From the NCBI GenBank assembly GCA_050010635.1, contig JBEKKR010000003.1, positions 1 to 64,000 of the forward strand: a stretch of DNA of 64,000 bases, read 5' to 3'. The translations under genes were made by a program, and so were the position numbers. Shown here one piece after another: positions 9,406 to 18,420 of this stretch (positions within the stretch are counted from its first letter, which is position 1; each line of letters opens with the position of its first letter). The notes below the pieces were generated by a model, which was given only the letters and a program-made list of their open reading frames with translations, was not told the DNA's origin and ran no database searches. This DNA comes from Fen-1039 sp050010635 (GTDB taxonomy: Bacteria > Chloroflexota > Limnocylindria > Limnocylindrales > CSP1-4).

Positions 9406-10839
9406 CTAGGCCTGGACGGCCGTCTTGTCGATGAAGCCCGCCGCGAACTCGACGAAGCGGTAGACGTCGGCGAACGTCGTGACCAGCCCGAGCGAGACGC
9501 GGACGGCGCCTGTGCTCTTGTCGTCGATGCACCGCCGGAACTCGTCCAGGGCGAGCCGGTCGGCCGCGTGAACGAAGCACGTGGACAGTTCTTCCGCGGA
9601 CAGGCCCAGGGCAACCTCGCCGCCGCCCGGGTTGCAGAAACAGCCCGTGCGCAGGGAGATGCCGGCCTCGTTGGCGCGTTGCTCGACGATGCGGTGGTCG
9701 ATGAAGCGGCCGTTCGAGTCGTACAGGTTCAGGGCGATCGTGCCGCCCCGGTTCGAGGCGTCCACCGGGCCGTATACGCGCACGACCGGTTCGCCACCGC
9801 CGTGGCGCAGCGAGGCCAGGGTCTCCAGCAGCCACTCGGTCAGGCAACGCACGCGCGTGTGGATGAGGTCCAGCCCGACGCGATCGATGTGGCGCAGGCC
9901 GATCTCCACGGCCGGGAGGGCCAGGTAGTCGAGCGTTCCGTCCTCGAACGCCTCCGCCCCCTCATGCATGAAGTAACGATCGCCGCCGACCGAGGCGACG
10001 GTGATCGTCCCGCCCGCAAACCAGGGCCGGTGCAGCTTGCGGAGCGCTCTCTTGCGGGCGATGAGAGCCCCGACGCCCGTCGGGTAGCCGAAGATCTTGT
10101 AGAACGAGATGGGCACGAAGTCGGGCTGCCAGCGGCCCAGGTCCAGCCGGTTGCTCGGCACGAACGCGGCCGCGTCGAGCAGCACGTCCCAGCCTCGCTC
10201 GTGGGCCCGATCGATCCATTCCAGCGAGTGCTGGACGCCCGAGAAGTTCGATTGGGCCGGGTAGGCGAGCAGATTGCATGAACCTGAGCCAGTATCGGCC
10301 AGGTAGGCCGCCAGCCGGTCGTCGTCGATCCTCATGTCGGGCGGAATGACCGGCGCGTAGGTCACCCGGGCGCCCTTGGCGCGGGCGAACTCGCGGATGC
10401 CGTTGACCGAGTTGTGGTTGTCGAACGTCAGCAGGTAGTGCCCCTCGGAGGTGAACGGGTAGGCCTCCCCGACGAGCCTGAGGGCGCCGCTGGCGTTCTG
10501 CGTGAAGCACACGACGTACTCTTCGGGCGATGCGTTGAAGTACTCGAGGACATACGCCCGGGCCCGCTCGACCCATTCGGTCATCGCCGCCGAGGCCCGG
10601 TTCGTGGAGTGCGGGTTGCCGAACACGCCGCTCATCAGCAGATCCGCATGGGCCCGAACCGGCGAGTCCGCGTACACGCCGCCGGCGGTGTAGTCGAGGT
10701 ACACCTGGCCGGCCCTGTCCAGGCGGGCGTACTCGGTCGCCCGCAGGTCGTCGAGCGCCCGCGTTCCCTCGAACTCAGGGTGAGCCGTGCTGAAGGCGGT
10801 CAGGGCGGCGGCCCGTGGGAGGAGGGGAGTGGCGGTCAT
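9406..10839 (-). CDS. class V aminotransferase / cysteine desulfurase-like (MoCo-sulfurase N-terminal type)
   Basis: 477 aa PLP enzyme. The N-terminus VYLDYTAGGVYADSPVRAH...FGNPHS, the PLP-lysine segment SFYKIFGYPTGVGALI and the cysteine loop SLRTGCFCNPGGGE are the pattern of the NifS/SufS relatives that resemble the N-terminal domain of molybdenum cofactor sulfurase, not ordinary IscS. A sulfur-mobilising desulfurase or lyase is likely; the physiological acceptor is not evident. No iron-sulfur assembly genes or MOSC domain lie next to it. It is followed on the same strand by nicotinate phosphoribosyltransferase with a ~250 bp gap, so co-function is not implied. Confidence 0.8.
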   Translation of the reverse strand: MTATPLLPRAAALTAFSTAHPEFEGTRALDDLRATEYARLDRAGQVYLDYTAGGVYADSPVRAHADLLMSGVFGNPHSTNRASAAMTEWVERARAYVLEYFNASPEEYVVCFTQNASGALRLVGEAYPFTSEGHYLLTFDNHNSVNGIREFARAKGARVTYAPVIPPDMRIDDDRLAAYLADTGSGSCNLLAYPAQSNFSGVQHSLEWIDRAHERGWDVLLDAAAFVPSNRLDLGRWQPDFVPISFYKIFGYPTGVGALIARKRALRKLHRPWFAGGTITVASVGGDRYFMHEGAEAFEDGTLDYLALPAVEIGLRHIDRVGLDLIHTRVRCLTEWLLETLASLRHGGGEPVVRVYGPVDASNRGGTIALNLYDSNGRFIDHRIVEQRANEAGISLRTGCFCNPGGGEVALGLSAEELSTCFVHAADRLALDEFRRCIDDKSTGAVRVSLGLVTTFADVYRFVEFAAGFIDKTAVQA

Positions 10840-10969
10840 GTCTGCCTGAGCTTGAAGTCCGGCGGTTCCAGCGTCAAACGTGCGGCCGCCGCGGTCCGAA
10901 CCCGGACGGCTTCAACTGGATCCCTTGACCGTCCGCGAATGACCGCAGGCCGGGGCGGCTCGGTCACTG

Positions 10970-13171
10970 CTATTTGGCCGGCCGATCGACACTCCCGAAG
11001 CTGCGCTGCCACCAATCCAGCAATAGGACGCGAGCGGCCGAAGGCAACGTCCGGCGCGAACGCGTGCGGCGCGGTCGGTTCGGCGTCGGAACCGCCGTGG
11101 CCGTGGCCGCCCGGGTATCGGCGGTGCCGACGGCCGTCGCGATCAAGTCGTCGATCTCGTCCCAACTTCGCGGCTTGCTCTTGGCGCTGCGCCACTGCTT
11201 CTCCACGTCGGCCGAAGGAACGAGCGTTCCGTCGAAGAGGGCCTCGAACTGGGCGCCATCGATCCGCTCGTGCTCGTACAGGTACGCCGCGACGCGGGTG
11301 AGTCGCTTCATCTCGGCCAGCAGGGCCTCGCGGGCCTGGGAATAGGCCTGATCGAGGACTGCGTTGATGGCCCGGTCCATCGCCGCGCGAATGCCCGTCG
11401 AGAGCGACGTGTCATCGCCGACCACGCGCAGGCTCAGCGCGCCCCGCCCCGAGGGGCCGAGAGTCGCGGAGTCCGGGTCGCGGCCCATGCCCCACTGGGT
11501 GACCATCTTGGTGGCGATGTCGTTGGCCTTTTCGAGGTCGTTCGACGCACCGCCCGTGACGTCTTCGAAGAGGATGGATTCGGCCGCTCGCCCGCCCATG
11601 AGAGCGACGAGGCTTGCGCGAAGGTTGGATTCCGATGGCAGATCGTCGTCTTCCGAGGACGAGACCGTGACGCCCAGGGCATCGCCGTGCGCGAACAGGC
11701 TGATCTCCTCGACCCGCCGGCGATCGCCGAAGAGCCGGCCGCAGACGGCGTGCCCCGACTCGTGGGCGGCGATGATGCTCCGCTCGCGCTCGTCCATGGA
11801 CCGCTTGCGAGACGTGCCGAGGATGGACTTGAGCCAGCCGTCGTGGATGTCGGCGGGTGTGATCCTCTCGTGACTTCGACGGGCGGCGTAGATCGCGGCC
11901 TCGTTGAGCAGATCGGCGAGCTGGGCGCCGCTCATGCCCGCGGTTCGGCGCGCGATCGCCTCCATGTCGACCGCGTCCTCGAGCGGCTTGCCGTAGGCGT
12001 GGATGGCCAGCACGGCGCGGCGACCATCGATGTCGGGCAGGGGCACGTTCACCTTGCGGGTGAAGCGTCCGGCGCGAAGGATTGCCTGGTCGAGAGTGTC
12101 GAGCCGGTTCGTTGCGGCTATCACGACTATCGAGTCGGACGACGAGAAGCCATCCATCTCCGCGAGCAGCTGGTTGAGCGCCTGTTCGCGCTCGTCGTTG
12201 GCGTTGTTGCCGCCCCGTGTCTTGGCGAGAGCGTCTATCTCGTCGACGAAGATGATGGCCTTTCCGAACTTGCGAGCCACGGCGAACAGGTTGCGGACCC
12301 GCTTGGCCCCGACGCCGACGTACATCTCGACGAAGCTTGAGCCCGACATCGACACGAATGGGACGCCGGCCTCTGTTGCCGCGGCTCGGGCAAGCATGGT
12401 CTTGCCGGTGCCGGGAGGTCCGTACAGGAGCAAGCCGCGCGGAATACTCGCGCCCAGGGCGCGGAACCGATCCGGGAACCTCAGGAACTCGACGACCTCG
12501 GTCAGCTCGAACTTGGCTTCGTCGCAGCCCGCGACGTCGGCGAAGCGAACCGGCCGGGCGATCGAGGTATCGCCGTCACTGCCGCGCGCATCGGGCGGAA
12601 GAATGACGTGGTAGCTACCCGCTCCCTTGCCGCTGTCCATTCCCGTCCTGCGGATGAGCACAACGACGGCGACGAGCAGGATGGCCAGCATTGCGAACCC
12701 CGGAATGGCGCCCAGAGGATCGGAGGATCCCGAGCCGGACCCGGACACGCCGTTGCTCGGGGGTAGCTGGGTCAATGAGTCCGCGGCTATCAGGCGTCCG
12801 TAACCCAGGCTTCGCAGCGCGACCAGTGCGTCGTTGGGGGCGACATCGAGCGTGACCCTGACCCACTGACCGCTCGTCGTTCGGGCGGCGAGGGCCTCTG
12901 TCGCGGTGGTCGGTCCGGGACCAGCCGCTGGCGCCGTTACCAGCGAAATCGTGGCGACTTCGCCCGCCTCAATATGTCGCTCAAGGTCTAGAAGTGTCCA
13001 GTCCGCGCTGAATGTGTAGGTGTCGGCGACCGGCGTGCTGCCGTTGAAGGCGCCGGTGAACGCGGCGACCGAGACGATACCGACGATCCCAAAGGTCACG
13101 ACCGTCAGGGCAATAGCCAGCGTCATGTGACGCCGAACCGTTGCCCTGATACGTCTGCCGAACCGTCGCAT
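10970..13171 (-). CDS. ftsH: FtsH-like ATP-dependent membrane zinc metalloprotease
   Basis: 733 aa. Two N-terminal TM helices (~16-40 and ~153-174) flank an external domain of about 110 residues. An AAA+ module follows: Walker A GPPGTGKT (251-258), Walker B IIFVDEIDAL (306-315), SRH from AATNRLDTL. The M41 peptidase has HESGH (470-474) and a third-ligand region with NDLEKANDIATKMVTQWGM. FtsH degrades misfolded membrane proteins and short-lived regulators. Oddities: the SRH reads RAGRFTRKV where RPGRFDR is usual, and residues ~640-733 form an extra Arg/Thr-rich tail. It may be a second, divergent FtsH rather than the main copy. Confidence 0.9.
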   Translation of the reverse strand: MRRFGRRIRATVRRHMTLAIALTVVTFGIVGIVSVAAFTGAFNGSTPVADTYTFSADWTLLDLERHIEAGEVATISLVTAPAAGPGPTTATEALAARTTSGQWVRVTLDVAPNDALVALRSLGYGRLIAADSLTQLPPSNGVSGSGSGSSDPLGAIPGFAMLAILLVAVVVLIRRTGMDSGKGAGSYHVILPPDARGSDGDTSIARPVRFADVAGCDEAKFELTEVVEFLRFPDRFRALGASIPRGLLLYGPPGTGKTMLARAAATEAGVPFVSMSGSSFVEMYVGVGAKRVRNLFAVARKFGKAIIFVDEIDALAKTRGGNNANDEREQALNQLLAEMDGFSSSDSIVVIAATNRLDTLDQAILRAGRFTRKVNVPLPDIDGRRAVLAIHAYGKPLEDAVDMEAIARRTAGMSGAQLADLLNEAAIYAARRSHERITPADIHDGWLKSILGTSRKRSMDERERSIIAAHESGHAVCGRLFGDRRRVEEISLFAHGDALGVTVSSSEDDDLPSESNLRASLVALMGGRAAESILFEDVTGGASNDLEKANDIATKMVTQWGMGRDPDSATLGPSGRGALSLRVVGDDTSLSTGIRAAMDRAINAVLDQAYSQAREALLAEMKRLTRVAAYLYEHERIDGAQFEALFDGTLVPSADVEKQWRSAKSKPRSWDEIDDLIATAVGTADTRAATATAVPTPNRPRRTRSRRTLPSAARVLLLDWWQRSFGSVDRPAK

Positions 13172-13472
13172 CGCGTTTTCCAGTCACGGAAGAACCCGGC
13201 GCCCTTCGCGCCGCGGCCGAGAGCATCGGGACAGTCGCGTGGACTCCAGGACTCCCGGGTCTCGCGCGACCGTCAAGCCCTGGTGATCGGGTGGGGAGAC
13301 TCATGCTACTCCGTCGAGGCGGTAATGTCTCTGGTACCTCGCGCGACCGGCGACCAGCGCATCGGCGGCGTCGCCGGCATCTCGGGGCGGACTGCGCGAC
13401 AGACGCCGCCGACAAGTGCATGATTGCCGCACACAGCAGGCGGAAATGCCGCGTATCCCACACGAGGACCAG
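13172..13472. other. intergenic region between divergent genes
   Basis: About 300 bases between the FtsH-like gene (leftward) and a small rightward gene. No conserved coding sequence, tRNA or terminator was recognised. The only visible structure is an 11-base direct repeat (ctcgcgcgacc) near 13260 and 13338. It presumably holds the two divergent promoters. Confidence 0.4.
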
Positions 13473-13730
13473 ATGACGAAGCGGTCAAGGCACGAGCGCG
13501 AGCAGCGAGACGCGCAGAACGTGCGGGTCAAGCAGATCACAGCCGACTGGGAGCGCGCCGTTTCGCCGGAGCGCCTCGCAGCCTTCACGGCCGAGGTAGA
13601 AGCGGCCCGTGCCCGTGGGCCGCGGCCCAAGCAGCCCGACATGGCTCCCGGGACCCTCCCGAACCCGCCGCGCCCGGGCCACGAGCCTCGCCCGCCCAAG
13701 AAGGAAGAGACGCGCCGGTCCAAGTACTAG
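13473..13730 (+). CDS. small charged hypothetical protein
   Basis: 85 aa from the ATG at 13473, which has GAGGA five bases upstream; in-frame ATGs at 13446 and 13416 lack such a site. The protein is very rich in Arg, Lys, Glu and Pro (MTKRSRHEREQRDAQNVRVK at the start, KKEETRRSKY at the end), with a predicted helix (~15-48) followed by a Pro-rich tail. No family was recognised. The basic ends suggest nucleic-acid or ribosome contact, but this is a guess. It could be non-coding; the supporting evidence is the ribosome site and the typical codon use. Confidence 0.5.
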   Translation: MTKRSRHEREQRDAQNVRVKQITADWERAVSPERLAAFTAEVEAARARGPRPKQPDMAPGTLPNPPRPGHEPRPPKKEETRRSKY

Positions 13731-13857
13731 GCGGCGGGTCGGCCCGGTGGCCTGGTCGGTCCATCTGACGCGCGAGGCGCGACCGCAGCCGGGCCATGAC
13801 CAAATGAACGCCGACCTGATGCAATGTTGACTTGCCGCAAGTGAAAGGGCAGTCGAC

Positions 13858-14271
13858 ATGGCCATCGTTTCCTCAGATCCAACAGCAGCGCATTTGCCCG
13901 CACTGGCAGCCGGCAGTGTCGACGCGATCCTGGGCTTGTTCGGGCGCGAGCCCGTCATCGATTCCCCTGGCTCGGGCAGGGTTGCCGGGCGCGGCGCGGT
14001 CGCTGCGTTCGTAGCCTCGCAGGCGGAGTGGTTCCGCGAGCGCCTGGTGGAGCTCGAGCCGCTTCGCACGACCGTTGGCAGGGGCCTCGCACTCACAGAA
14101 AGTCACATCGATGCCGAGTGCTTCATCTCGCTGCTTCAGATCCTGGATCCGAAGCCGGACGACTATCGGGCCCGGGCCGAGTACATGCGCCGCTATCGTC
14201 AGCTACGTGAAACTCTCGAGATCCCGCTGCCGCCTCAAGATCCTCAGCCGGGCCGCCTGCCTCCGGGTTGA
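13858..14271 (+). CDS. hypothetical protein, possible SnoaL/NTF2-like fold
   Basis: 137 aa, ATG with an AAGGGCA ribosome site. The first half (HLPALAAGSVDAILGLFGRE, PVIDSPGSGRVAGRGAVAAF) matches the opening helix and strand of SnoaL-like NTF2-fold proteins, which usually read AL.AGD.DA...LF. The second half (DAECFISLLQILDPKPDDYR, then a Pro-rich end) is less typical. The fold is inferred from pattern only and no catalytic residues are evident. It precedes the ECF sigma gene by 60 bases on the same strand but is not obviously in its operon. Confidence 0.5.
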   Translation: MAIVSSDPTAAHLPALAAGSVDAILGLFGREPVIDSPGSGRVAGRGAVAAFVASQAEWFRERLVELEPLRTTVGRGLALTESHIDAECFISLLQILDPKPDDYRARAEYMRRYRQLRETLEIPLPPQDPQPGRLPPG

Positions 14272-14330
14272 GGACGGAAGGCTACCGTGTCCGGTTTGCC
14301 GAGGCTGCGCGTTGTTACAAGTAGGCGACA

Positions 14331-14939
14331 ATGCCGCAGGAGGGATGCGTGGCCGGGATCGAACTGGTAGGCCTCGATGGCTCGGAGGCGGTGGAGGAGC
14401 GAGACGAGGAAATAGCCGCGGCCGCCCGAAACGACCCGCATGCCTTCGAGTTGCTCTACCGTCGTCATCGCCTGGGCGTCTTTCGCTTTCTGCGCGCCAG
14501 AACCGCGTCGGACGATGAGGCGGCAGAGCTGACGGCCGTCGTCTTTTGGCGAGCGCTTGCGGCAATCGGGCGGTATCGGCCTCAGGGCGGAGGCGTCATC
14601 GCCTGGCTGTTCACGATTGCCCGGAACGCCGCCATCGACGCGGAGCGCTCGAGACGCCGGCATCGGTCGGTGACGGCGGACGAGTCAGAGCCAGAGATTG
14701 AGCCTCAGGCGTCGGGTCTTCTCGAGGACGCGGTCCTGGAGCGCGAACGTCTGGAGGATCTCCGCGACCGTGTGCAGCGCCTCCCGGCCATCCAGCGAGA
14801 TGCAGTCGTTCTTCGCTACGCGGGCGGCCTGACCGCCCGGGAGATTGGCGGCACGCTCGGCAAGAGCGAGGCCGCAGCCCAGAAGATCCTGAGCCGTGCG
14901 CTCGATGTGCTGAGGGAGTCCTACCGTGACGATGCATAG
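14331..14939 (+). CDS. ECF-family RNA polymerase sigma factor
   Basis: 202 aa. Sigma-70 region 2 is at ~30-105 (DPHAFELLYRRHRLGVFRFL, then ELTAVVFWRALAAIGRY and GGGVIAWLFTIARNAAID). Region 4 is at ~140-195 (RVQRLPAIQRDAVVLRYAGG, LTAREIGGTLGKSEAAAQKI). It directs RNA polymerase to a small regulon, usually held back by a membrane partner. A GTG at 14349 is a possible alternative start. The stop lies inside the next gene, which is membrane anchored, so the two form a sigma/anti-sigma-like pair. Confidence 0.88.
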   Translation: MPQEGCVAGIELVGLDGSEAVEERDEEIAAAARNDPHAFELLYRRHRLGVFRFLRARTASDDEAAELTAVVFWRALAAIGRYRPQGGGVIAWLFTIARNAAIDAERSRRRHRSVTADESEPEIEPQASGLLEDAVLERERLEDLRDRVQRLPAIQRDAVVLRYAGGLTAREIGGTLGKSEAAAQKILSRALDVLRESYRDDA

Positions 14940-16209
14940 CGCCCTTCCAGGCGCAATACCTGAAGATCTCGAGTCTCTGCTCGCCGCGGTCTACGCGGTA
15001 GAGATGCCGACGGATCTCGCCGCCCTGGTCGACAGACGCGTCAAGAGGGCCGTGCGGGATTGGCGCCCGCGAACCTCAGAGGGCTGGCGCCTGACTCGTC
15101 CTCGATGGTGGCGCCTGGCGCTCGTCCCGGTCCTCGCCGCGGTTATGACGGCGGCCCTGCTTATGGCCACGTCCGCCTCCGGCGGTCCCGCTGCTTTCTA
15201 CAGCTTCGGCGGTGGCTATGCCTGGCAGCACGCGGAGCAGCTCGGGCTGACAAAAACCGTCGACGGCTACCGAATCACCCTGGAGCGGGCCTATGCGGAC
15301 GCAAACCAGATGATGCTCGCGTTCACCGTCGTGGACGCACAGAACCGGGGATGGAGCCAGGTTGACGTCGGCAGCATGTCTGTTGCGGACAGCTCTGGAG
15401 GCAATTGGACGATGACCGGTGGCGCTTCAGATCCGGTCAACGTCACGTCTGCCGCCACGATCCGCTGGTTCGAGCACGCGTCGGGGCCGGCTGAGCCCGG
15501 TCGACGGGCGTTCACCGTGACCGTCTCTTCCGTCTCCGTCCGGAACCAGGAGGATGGGCCTCCTCCCAGCGATCTGACGTGGGACCCGTGGCACCCTGTC
15601 GCCGTAAACGCGACGTTCTCATTCGAACTGACGGTGGGCGGTGGTCCGCCGGCGACCGGGGGCGGTGGTCCGCCGGCGACCGGGGGCGGTGGTCCGCCGG
15701 CGACCGGGGGCGGTGGTCCGCCGGCGACGGCGATGGTGGGCGGTTGTTCGCCAGCGACCGTCGGCGTTGCTCCGCAACCGACGGTAGGCGGTGGCCCGCA
15801 GGCGACGGTAGGCGGTGGCCCGCAGGCGACGGTAGGCGGTGGTTCGCCGCCGATGCCGCACGTCTGGTCCGAGAGCCACGGCGTGACGCTCACCCTGGAA
15901 TCGATAGTCACCTCACCGTCTCAGGTCCGGCTGGAACTTCGCTTGGCAGGCGCTCCGTCGGGCGGACTCAATTGGACGCCGATCGTCGACTGCGTCAGCC
16001 ACAACGGTCAGAACCTCGACGTTGCGACCGGCACGTCCCGCATAGGCAGTTCGCTGACGACGGTGTACACATCAGTGGGTGTCGAGGATCCGACCGGCGA
16101 CTGGACGGTGTGGGTCAGCCAGCTGATGGGCGACGGAACCGAGGCGGCCAACCAGGGTCAGGACGTCCGGTACGATGGGAATTGGACACTCCACTTCTCC
16201 ATGCCGTAG
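14926..16209 (+). CDS. membrane-anchored putative anti-sigma/sensor partner of the ECF sigma factor
   Basis: 427 aa from GTG 14926; an ATG at 14932 is equally possible, and both overlap the end of the sigma gene. A ~60-residue cytoplasmic N-terminus is followed by one TM helix (WWRLALVPVLAAVMTAALLMA, ~61-81) and a long external part. The outer part resembles DUF4179-type domains (YRITLERAYADANQMMLAFTV) interrupted by a Gly/Pro-rich repeat (see 15637-15850). Position suggests it restrains the sigma factor, though no zinc-binding anti-sigma motif (HxxxCxxC) is present, so this function is inferred from synteny alone. Convergent with the next gene. Confidence 0.65.
   Translation: MTMHSALPGAIPEDLESLLAAVYAVEMPTDLAALVDRRVKRAVRDWRPRTSEGWRLTRPRWWRLALVPVLAAVMTAALLMATSASGGPAAFYSFGGGYAWQHAEQLGLTKTVDGYRITLERAYADANQMMLAFTVVDAQNRGWSQVDVGSMSVADSSGGNWTMTGGASDPVNVTSAATIRWFEHASGPAEPGRRAFTVTVSSVSVRNQEDGPPPSDLTWDPWHPVAVNATFSFELTVGGGPPATGGGGPPATGGGGPPATGGGGPPATAMVGGCSPATVGVAPQPTVGGGPQATVGGGPQATVGGGSPPMPHVWSESHGVTLTLESIVTSPSQVRLELRLAGAPSGGLNWTPIVDCVSHNGQNLDVATGTSRIGSSLTTVYTSVGVEDPTGDWTVWVSQLMGDGTEAANQGQDVRYDGNWTLHFSMP
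15637..15850 (+). repeat. in-frame 24-bp minisatellite
   Basis: Three perfect tandem copies of a 24-bp unit (ggcggtggtccgccggcgac + cggg) fill 15637-15708, followed by a degenerate fourth. Two perfect copies of a related 24-bp unit starting acggtaggcggtggcccg lie at 15781-15828, with a further partial. The units encode GGGPPATG and TVGGGPQA blocks. Because the period is a multiple of three, copy-number change keeps the reading frame and varies the length of an extracellular linker. Confidence 0.9.
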
Positions 16210-16298
16210 GGATGACGCAACGCGGAGGCGACTGGTCCTACGGACCGCCATGGCCGGGTTCGTCGGTTTCCGACGCGGCCTCCCTTCTCCGAGCCTGG

Positions 16299-17927
16299 CT
16301 AGCCGCCGGCCACCGACCCGTCGGGTCGATAGCGGATCTCGAGCGTGCCGCCATACGGCTTGTCACCCGCGTTCCACAAGACCAGGATGCCACCATCCGG
16401 CATTTGCTCCACCCCCAGGGGGGCGGCTCCGCACGGCCTGCTGATCGGCCAGCCCGGCGCGAGCGTGCCGTCGGACTGGACCTTGAGGATTCGGTTGTCG
16501 CTGACCAGGTAGATGCCGCTCCCGGCAGACAACCATCCCGAGCCGCTGGCAGCGGCGATCACGTTGCTGAGCTCACCCGTTCCGATCGAGCGGGGCCAGT
16601 CCGGCAATGGCCTGCCGTCCGGTTGGAACGCGAACAGGACGGTGTCCCCCAACCCCGAGGAATCGCGATTGTCGGCGATCACGTGGACGGAGCCGTCCGC
16701 TGCGATTACCGGCGGATCGGAGGCGGCCTGGGAGACGCCCGGCATACTTCCGAGAGCCCAGTAGCCGACCGGCAACGAAACGGGCCAGCCGGGTCTGGCG
16801 TTGCCCGTCCGATCGAGCGCCAGGATCACCGCACTGGTACCCGATCCACCCGTCGAACCCGGGCCGTATGAGGTGCCACGCGTTACGTACACGGTGCCGT
16901 CCGGGCCGAAGGCCGGTTGGGATGCCGGCCCATCGAGCTTGACCGGCCAACCCGGATAGAAACGGCCCGTGGCATCGACGGCGCCTATCTGCGTCTCGAT
17001 CGCGGGTCCGGAGTACCTGGCACCGGCCGACGTCGCAAACCGGTGCTTCCAGACGTAGATCCGGCCGCTCGTATCGAAGGTCATCGATGACCAGCCGTGG
17101 AGCGGCCAGCCGGGCCTGGGCGCGCCGTCCGGGCCGTAGGCGTAGATCGTGTCGGCGGTCACGTCCTCGACGTAGAGCGTGCCATCCGGTCCGGCCACGA
17201 GCTGACCGGAGGCTCCGTCCGGGGAGGCGCTTGGGAGCGACACGGGCCAGTCGGGCAGAGGAGCCCCGTTCTTACCGAGCAGAACGACTTCGCCCGCGGC
17301 GATGTTCGTGTACACGCCTTGTGCGACGGGCAGCATCGTCGCCACCCAGGCGGGGTAGGGGATTCGGCTGGCGCGGTATGGCCATCCTGAGACCGGTGTG
17401 CCGTCCGGGTGGAAGGCCTCGATCCTGTCGGCTGCCGTCACATAGACCGTCCCATCCGGCCCGACTTCCACGTCCGTCGGCGCGTAACCGCTCGAATCAA
17501 CCGGCGCGAAGTTCAGCTTGATGGGCCAACCTGCGGGCTCGTGCCCCGTCGGGTCGACGGCAGTGAGGCTCATGTCCTGGACCAGGTATGACGTTCCGTC
17601 CGGGCCGATCCGGGGAAAGTCGCCGAAATCGCCCAGGATCACAGGCCAGCCGTTCGGACGCCCCGGAGTTGGGGGTTTGCCCTCGCCGCCGCAAGAGCTG
17701 TCGCTGGGACTCTCAGACGAGCTCAGGAGCGGCTGCCAGCTCTGAACCGGCGGGAACGGGATCGGCGAGATTGCGACCGGAGACGCTGTGGGAGAGGTTG
17801 ACACCTTGAGCGCCGGGCTCGAGCTCGGCTGGAGCGAGCCAGTGCAGGCGACAGCCGTCGAGGTGACAAGGCCGGCGAGAAGGACCGTCAGGACCGTCCG
17901 TCGCCGTCTGGTCGAGGGAAGGAGCAT
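16299..17927 (-). CDS. lipoprotein with WP-repeat beta-propeller-like domain
   Basis: 542 aa from the ATG at 17927. The N-terminus has basic residues, a hydrophobic stretch (VLTVLLAGLVTSTAVAC) and a cysteine that fits a lipobox, so the mature protein is probably tethered outside the membrane. The earlier in-frame ATG at 18128 would bury this signal. A Ser/Pro-rich linker is followed by nine segments with a W-P motif (for example PGWPVKL, PDWPVSL, SGWPYRA), most preceded or followed by PDGT(V/L)Y. The spacing is typical of PQQ/NHL-like propellers. No enzyme motif was seen; surface binding or envelope function is a guess. Confidence 0.7.
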   Translation of the reverse strand: MLLPSTRRRRTVLTVLLAGLVTSTAVACTGSLQPSSSPALKVSTSPTASPVAISPIPFPPVQSWQPLLSSSESPSDSSCGGEGKPPTPGRPNGWPVILGDFGDFPRIGPDGTSYLVQDMSLTAVDPTGHEPAGWPIKLNFAPVDSSGYAPTDVEVGPDGTVYVTAADRIEAFHPDGTPVSGWPYRASRIPYPAWVATMLPVAQGVYTNIAAGEVVLLGKNGAPLPDWPVSLPSASPDGASGQLVAGPDGTLYVEDVTADTIYAYGPDGAPRPGWPLHGWSSMTFDTSGRIYVWKHRFATSAGARYSGPAIETQIGAVDATGRFYPGWPVKLDGPASQPAFGPDGTVYVTRGTSYGPGSTGGSGTSAVILALDRTGNARPGWPVSLPVGYWALGSMPGVSQAASDPPVIAADGSVHVIADNRDSSGLGDTVLFAFQPDGRPLPDWPRSIGTGELSNVIAAASGSGWLSAGSGIYLVSDNRILKVQSDGTLAPGWPISRPCGAAPLGVEQMPDGGILVLWNAGDKPYGGTLEIRYRPDGSVAGG

Positions 17928-18144
17928 GCCCAGAAGAGTACGCGCAGCTGAGAGCCGATAGACGTCAAGTTCGGCCTTCCGGCGCGCCGACCTTCTGAGG
18001 ACGCGGGACCGACGGACTCGTAGCGCCGGGACTTCAGGGATCGCCGCGCGTCCGCCCCTGGCCGGCTTCACCGTTGAGTGGCCGATGATCGACCGCCGGC
18101 AAGATGTGCCCATGCTCGAGTCGGACAACCGCCCTTGCGTGGGA

Positions 18145-18161
18145 GATATCCCTGGGATATC
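18145..18161. promoter_or_regulatory. perfect palindrome overlapping the -10 of the RHH/PIN operon
   Basis: GATATCCCTGGGATATC has eight-base arms around one central T. The -10-like TATCCT (18158-18163) overlaps its right arm, and the antitoxin ATG follows eight bases later. This is the expected place and shape for an operator bound by the ribbon-helix-helix antitoxin, which usually represses its own operon. Confidence 0.65.
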
Positions 18162-18171
18162 CTATCGGCCC

Positions 18172-18420
18172 ATGAGCAAGGTGCTAATCACCATTCCCGA
18201 CGAGCTGCTCGAGCACATCGATCGAGCTGCCAGAGCAAGGAAGACCACGCGGAGTCGCTTCATCCAGGAGGCGGCACGGCACGAGCTCGGCTGGCCCGAA
18301 GCGGCCGTCCTGGACGCGGCCGTAGCTCTAGCGCGTGACGCGTTGGCCTCGGCCGGCCCCTTCGAATCCGCCGACCTGATCCGCCGCGATAGGGAAGCGC
18401 GCGATGCCGGCCGTCCCTGA
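18172..18420 (+). CDS. ribbon-helix-helix (CopG/VapB-type) antitoxin
   Basis: 82 aa. The N-terminal MSKVLITIPDELLEHIDRAA with TTRSRFIQEAARHEL is a ribbon-helix-helix DNA-binding domain; the C-terminal ~40 residues would wrap the toxin. It reads into the following PIN-domain gene with a 17-base overlap, the usual antitoxin-toxin order. A perfect palindrome sits on its promoter. An upstream in-frame ATG at 18085 is ignored because the family starts at MSKV and the transcript appears leaderless. Confidence 0.85.
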   Translation: MSKVLITIPDELLEHIDRAARARKTTRSRFIQEAARHELGWPEAAVLDAAVALARDALASAGPFESADLIRRDREARDAGRP

